64,000 nucleotides of DNA from Clytia hemisphaerica (taxonomy: Eukaryota; Cnidaria; Hydrozoa; Leptothecata; Clytiidae): positions 1,369,538 to 1,433,537 of the forward strand of contig CACVBU010001154.1 of NCBI GenBank assembly GCA_902728285.1, read 5' to 3'. Positions 61,030-64,000 of this stretch are shown piece by piece. Position 1 is the first letter of the stretch; every line of letters begins with the position of its first letter. The notes below the pieces were generated by a model that was given only the letters and a program-made list of their open reading frames with translations, was not told the DNA's origin and did not search any database. The position numbers and the translations under genes are program-made.

Positions 61030-61663
61030 CAGGGGGGGTCGGTACTAAAATCTCAGACATCATGACATTTAGTGACGTGGTGGTACTGCAAAAAAGCTCA
61101 AAAATGATTTTAGTACCATGTGTACTAAAATACCAAAAAGGGTGGTACCTTAAAGAAATTTTTGAAAAATCTTAGTATTTTGTTCTAAAATCAGCCAAAA
61201 TGGAGCATTTTTTTAACAATTTTGGAAAAAATTTGATTTTTTTTTCAGGAATTTTCGAAAAAATCTTCAGAAATCTTTCAGAATTTTTCTAACTTTTTAA
61301 ATATTTTTAAAAAATATTTTTATGTACAGTTCAGCACAGTTTAGTAATAAAATTATATTATTTTGCAGATTGATGCACTAAATTTGACTAGGTTTGTAAC
61401 AAAAGTGCTTCTTTTCTTTTGAACCCAGGAACAGCCCAGTCACCAGAAAATGATGGTAAGTAACAATGACCCCATTTTGGTAAATTTAAAGCCGTAAAAG
61501 GGCAAAAAATGGGTGGTATCTATGTTAAATTGCTCAAAATAATTTTAGTACATGTGTACTAAAATAACATTTTCGAAAAATAGGTGGGGGTATGTCAAAA
61601 ATTAGCGAAAATCCTTTTAGTACTCATGTATGTCTTACATTTTAGTACTGACCCCCCCCCCTG
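61030..61663. mobile_element. 634-bp G-run TIR element with 7-bp TSD
   Basis: CAGGGGGGGTCGGTACTAAA at the left, inverted as TTTAGTACTGACCCCCCC..CTG at the right. GGTCTAG flanks both sides (61023-61029 and 61664-61670). TTTTAGTAC / GTACTAAAAT words recur about eight times inside. Confidence 0.85.
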
Positions 61664-61739
61664 GGTCTAGAAATATCTGGAAATGAAACACAGCTGTGTT
61701 TAATCAGGGATATATGTAATAGCGAAGCTGGATGAAGGA

Positions 61740-63725
61740 CGAGAATTCCGGCATAATTGTAGTTGAGTCCCGACACGGGATTGTAGTTCAATCCCGACGA
61801 AATTAAAAAAACTAAACTGCAAGTATGTTGTAGTATTTGACGGGACTCAACTGCAAGTATATATGAAAGTATATATGAAAACTCTTCCCATCATGTATTG
61901 GATGCCAAAAATGCATAAAAATCCTATTGGTTTCAGATTTATTGTAGCCTCTAAAACTTGTAGCACCAAACCATTGACCGCAGTTGTTTCAAATGTTTTT
62001 AAAGTTCTTTACAAACATGTTGAAAGTTTTCACAGAAAATCAAGATTCTTTTCTGGGTTTAACAAATGGGTGGTTAAAAATTCTTCACCGGTTTTAAATC
62101 GAATAAATGCAAAAAAGCACAAAGAATTTCTACCTTCGATTTTGCTACACTTTATACCACTCTTCCTCATGAATTACTTGTAAAAACTTTGACAGAAATC
62201 ATTAATTTCGTTTTTGATGGGGCCTGTCGCAATAAACTTGGATTTTCTGCGAATTCAGTCTATTGCTATTGGACAGCAAAAGGAAAAGATAACGGATTTT
62301 TACCAACATTCATTTACTTTTATTTATCAGAGTGTGTTGAATTTTTAATCAAGAATATTTCAAAGTTGGTAATCATATACTCCGACAAAACATTGGTATC
62401 CCGATGGGAATAGATCCGCAGCTCCATTTTAAGCTAACCTTTTTCTTTATTATTACGAATCTAAATATATGTACAAAATTTGATATCTTCTAGTTCCTAG
62501 AGCATACAATTTTCATTCAGTTGGTAGATTTATTGATCACCTTTGCGCTATTAATGATAGAGATGATTTTTTCTCAAGTTATAATAATATCTATCTGGAA
62601 CAGCTACAGTTGAAAGTTGAACATCATGGAACACATGCAACGTTTTTGGATCTTGATATAAGCATTGAAAATAACATCCTTCGCTACAAATTGTTTGACA
62701 AGAGAGACGCCTTTCCCTTTTTCATTGTGAGAATGCCACATAAAGATAGTAATTTACCATCAATCATCTTTTACAGTTCTATATATTCCTACGCATTGCT
62801 AGATACACTCTTCTTTTTGAAGATATTCTACCCAGAATTTCAGAACTTTTCAAACGCATGCTCAATCAGGGAGCTGAAAGATCTTTCTTGCGAAAACAAA
62901 TTGTAAAGTGTTTTGATAGATTTCCAGAGACTATTATGAAATTTGGAGAACCTTTAAATGATTTTTGAGCGCAACTGCATATTTTTGAAAAGTTGAAACA
63001 TTTTTATATTATGTATTGTATGTTAGTTTTCTCAGTCATTTTCTTTTTCATTCATTCCGGTGTGGACGGCTGCACTGCATTTTGGACTTTAGGTGTCAAA
63101 CCTAAACTTTTTGAAAATTTGTGGTTTTTGATATTTGTCTTTTGTTGTTTGTCTTGTTCTTGTCTCTTTGAACTTGTTTGTGTTGTCTGTTGTTTAACCC
63201 CTTTTTTGTTTCTTTGTATTTGTGTGCGAGTTTTTGTTTATTTTTCTATGTTTGTTAGTTTATTTGGACTGCGGGTCGGTTCAGGGTTATGGAATCTGGG
63301 GGAGGCTGAGTGTTGGACGTCCCTAAAACATGTTTAAAGCCACTGTGCCTGTCGCAAGTCGGGGACTGCAGATCGCATTTGTTGGGTTTTTGAGTGGTTT
63401 TTGGTGTTTGTGTTTATGCGATTGCTGTTTTGTTTTTCTGCTTGGCTTTTTAAACTTTATGTCTATTGGTTTGTTGGTTCTTTTTCGCATAAAATTATCA
63501 TTTCTTGACAGAACGTTTGATTGGTTTGATTTATATATTTAGAAAAATAAAAAAAAAAATGGAAAAAAACCTATAATTATAAAAATATTAGTCCCTTTTC
63601 ATGTTTCATCTTTAATTTATTTAGTATTTTCAACACTTTCTCTCTGAGATCAGATCTCTGATCTTCACCATATATAGTAGTTGGCGGGACTGAACTGCAA
63701 GTATATATATAGTATGTAACTGAAC
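61740..63725 (+). mobile_element. decayed Penelope-like element with flanking repeats
   Basis: A Penelope-type reverse transcriptase occupies 61863-62950. Flanking it, GCGGGACT-(C/G)AACTGCAAGTATATAT-type sequence occurs at about 61839-61867 and again at 63683-63713. An inverted TAGTTGAGTCCCGAC word is at about 61759. The near-identical direct copies may be remnants of the pseudo-LTR arrangement usual for Penelope-like elements. The 63000-63540 part is T-rich and probably 3' untranslated sequence. Confidence 0.7.
61863..62970 (+). pseudogene. Penelope-like reverse transcriptase, frameshifted
   Basis: The opening block (LPIMYWMPKMHKNPIGFRFI, 61879-61940) is the conserved start of Penelope-type RT. 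The palm motif with TFDFATLYTTLPHE-type sequence near 62131-62175 needs a frame change. VIYSDK...IPMG follows near 62370-62410 with another. The YxDD equivalent at about 62530 reads FIDH, so the second catalytic aspartate is replaced. EHHGTHATFLDLDISI and KLFDKRDAFPFFIVRMPHKDSN (62617-62755) are intact in frame, and TIMKFGEP lies near 62930. At least four frame breaks and internal stops make it non-functional. No GIY-YIG endonuclease domain was found downstream. Confidence 0.85.
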
Positions 63726-64000
63726 AATAATTTTCCTTTTGCTATTTTAGCATAGTTTGCAGAGGGGTATGAACCCCCCTAGGTTTATTTCATCCCCCCC
63801 TATATACCCATCCCCCCCTTTTGTAATGGAATCTTATCCCCCCCTTTTTTTTTACAGAAAATCCGTTTCGAAGGAAACTCGCTTTCCCACCTACCAGCAA
63901 AATTATCAACAAGAAAGAGTATGAAGTATTATAGTCACGAGCCAACAATGACAGAATATAACTAACTTACTTGTATTTGATTAGAAAATTGACCAAAATT
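63726..64000. other. non-coding end of window
   Basis: C runs (63774-63846) suggest part of another C/G-run element. Nothing else is recognised. Confidence 0.4.

Noticed and set aside
62993-63542. Two frames encoding hydrophobic, cysteine-rich proteins
   Set aside because: The T/G-rich composition gives Phe/Leu/Cys/Val strings by chance, and the position fits the 3' part of the Penelope-like element.

Overview
The window is a piece of animal nuclear genome: AT-rich, with genes split by GT-AG introns and a very heavy load of short inverted-repeat transposons. The retroelement types (a Penelope-like element and a cnidarian/sponge-style non-LTR element) and the receptor set suggest a marine invertebrate, perhaps a non-bilaterian animal. 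The sequence alone does not settle the species.

Three genes can be followed in full. (1) A class A (rhodopsin-like) GPCR on the minus strand, 22850 to 16439, whose five exons join in phase to give 333 residues. (2) The ciliary/Hedgehog-pathway kinase STK36 (Fused) on the minus strand, 59373 to 34363, whose twenty exons join in phase to give about 1312 residues, close to the human length of 1315. (3) A single-exon class C (metabotropic type) GPCR of 787 residues on the plus strand, 54381 to 56744, lying inside STK36 intron 2. A lone histone H4 first exon (8787-8703, minus) has no visible continuation and may be a captured fragment.

Layout: 1-8400 is almost entirely non-coding elements: a 1.7 kb terminal-inverted-repeat (TIR) element, a stack of nested TIR elements each with its own target-site duplication (TSD), a tRNA-derived SINE, and a 1.1 kb foldback. 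8700-12144 holds the H4 exon and a decayed non-LTR retrotransposon ending in poly(A). 12145-16400 has no gene. 16439-22850 is the class A GPCR with MITE-filled introns. 22851-34362 has no gene and carries dispersed MITE copies and a long pyrimidine tract. 34363-59373 is STK36 with the nested class C receptor and a 114-bp tandem array in its largest intron. 59437-61663 holds two G/C-run TIR elements. 61740-63725 is a decayed Penelope-like element.

The three full genes share no evident pathway. The strongest unexplained structure is in the mobile DNA: many non-autonomous families, several with TIRs made largely of G runs, repeated nesting, and one family that seems to have been amplified into a satellite-like array. 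Exon models are read by eye from splice consensus, phase and protein similarity known from memory. No alignment was run.
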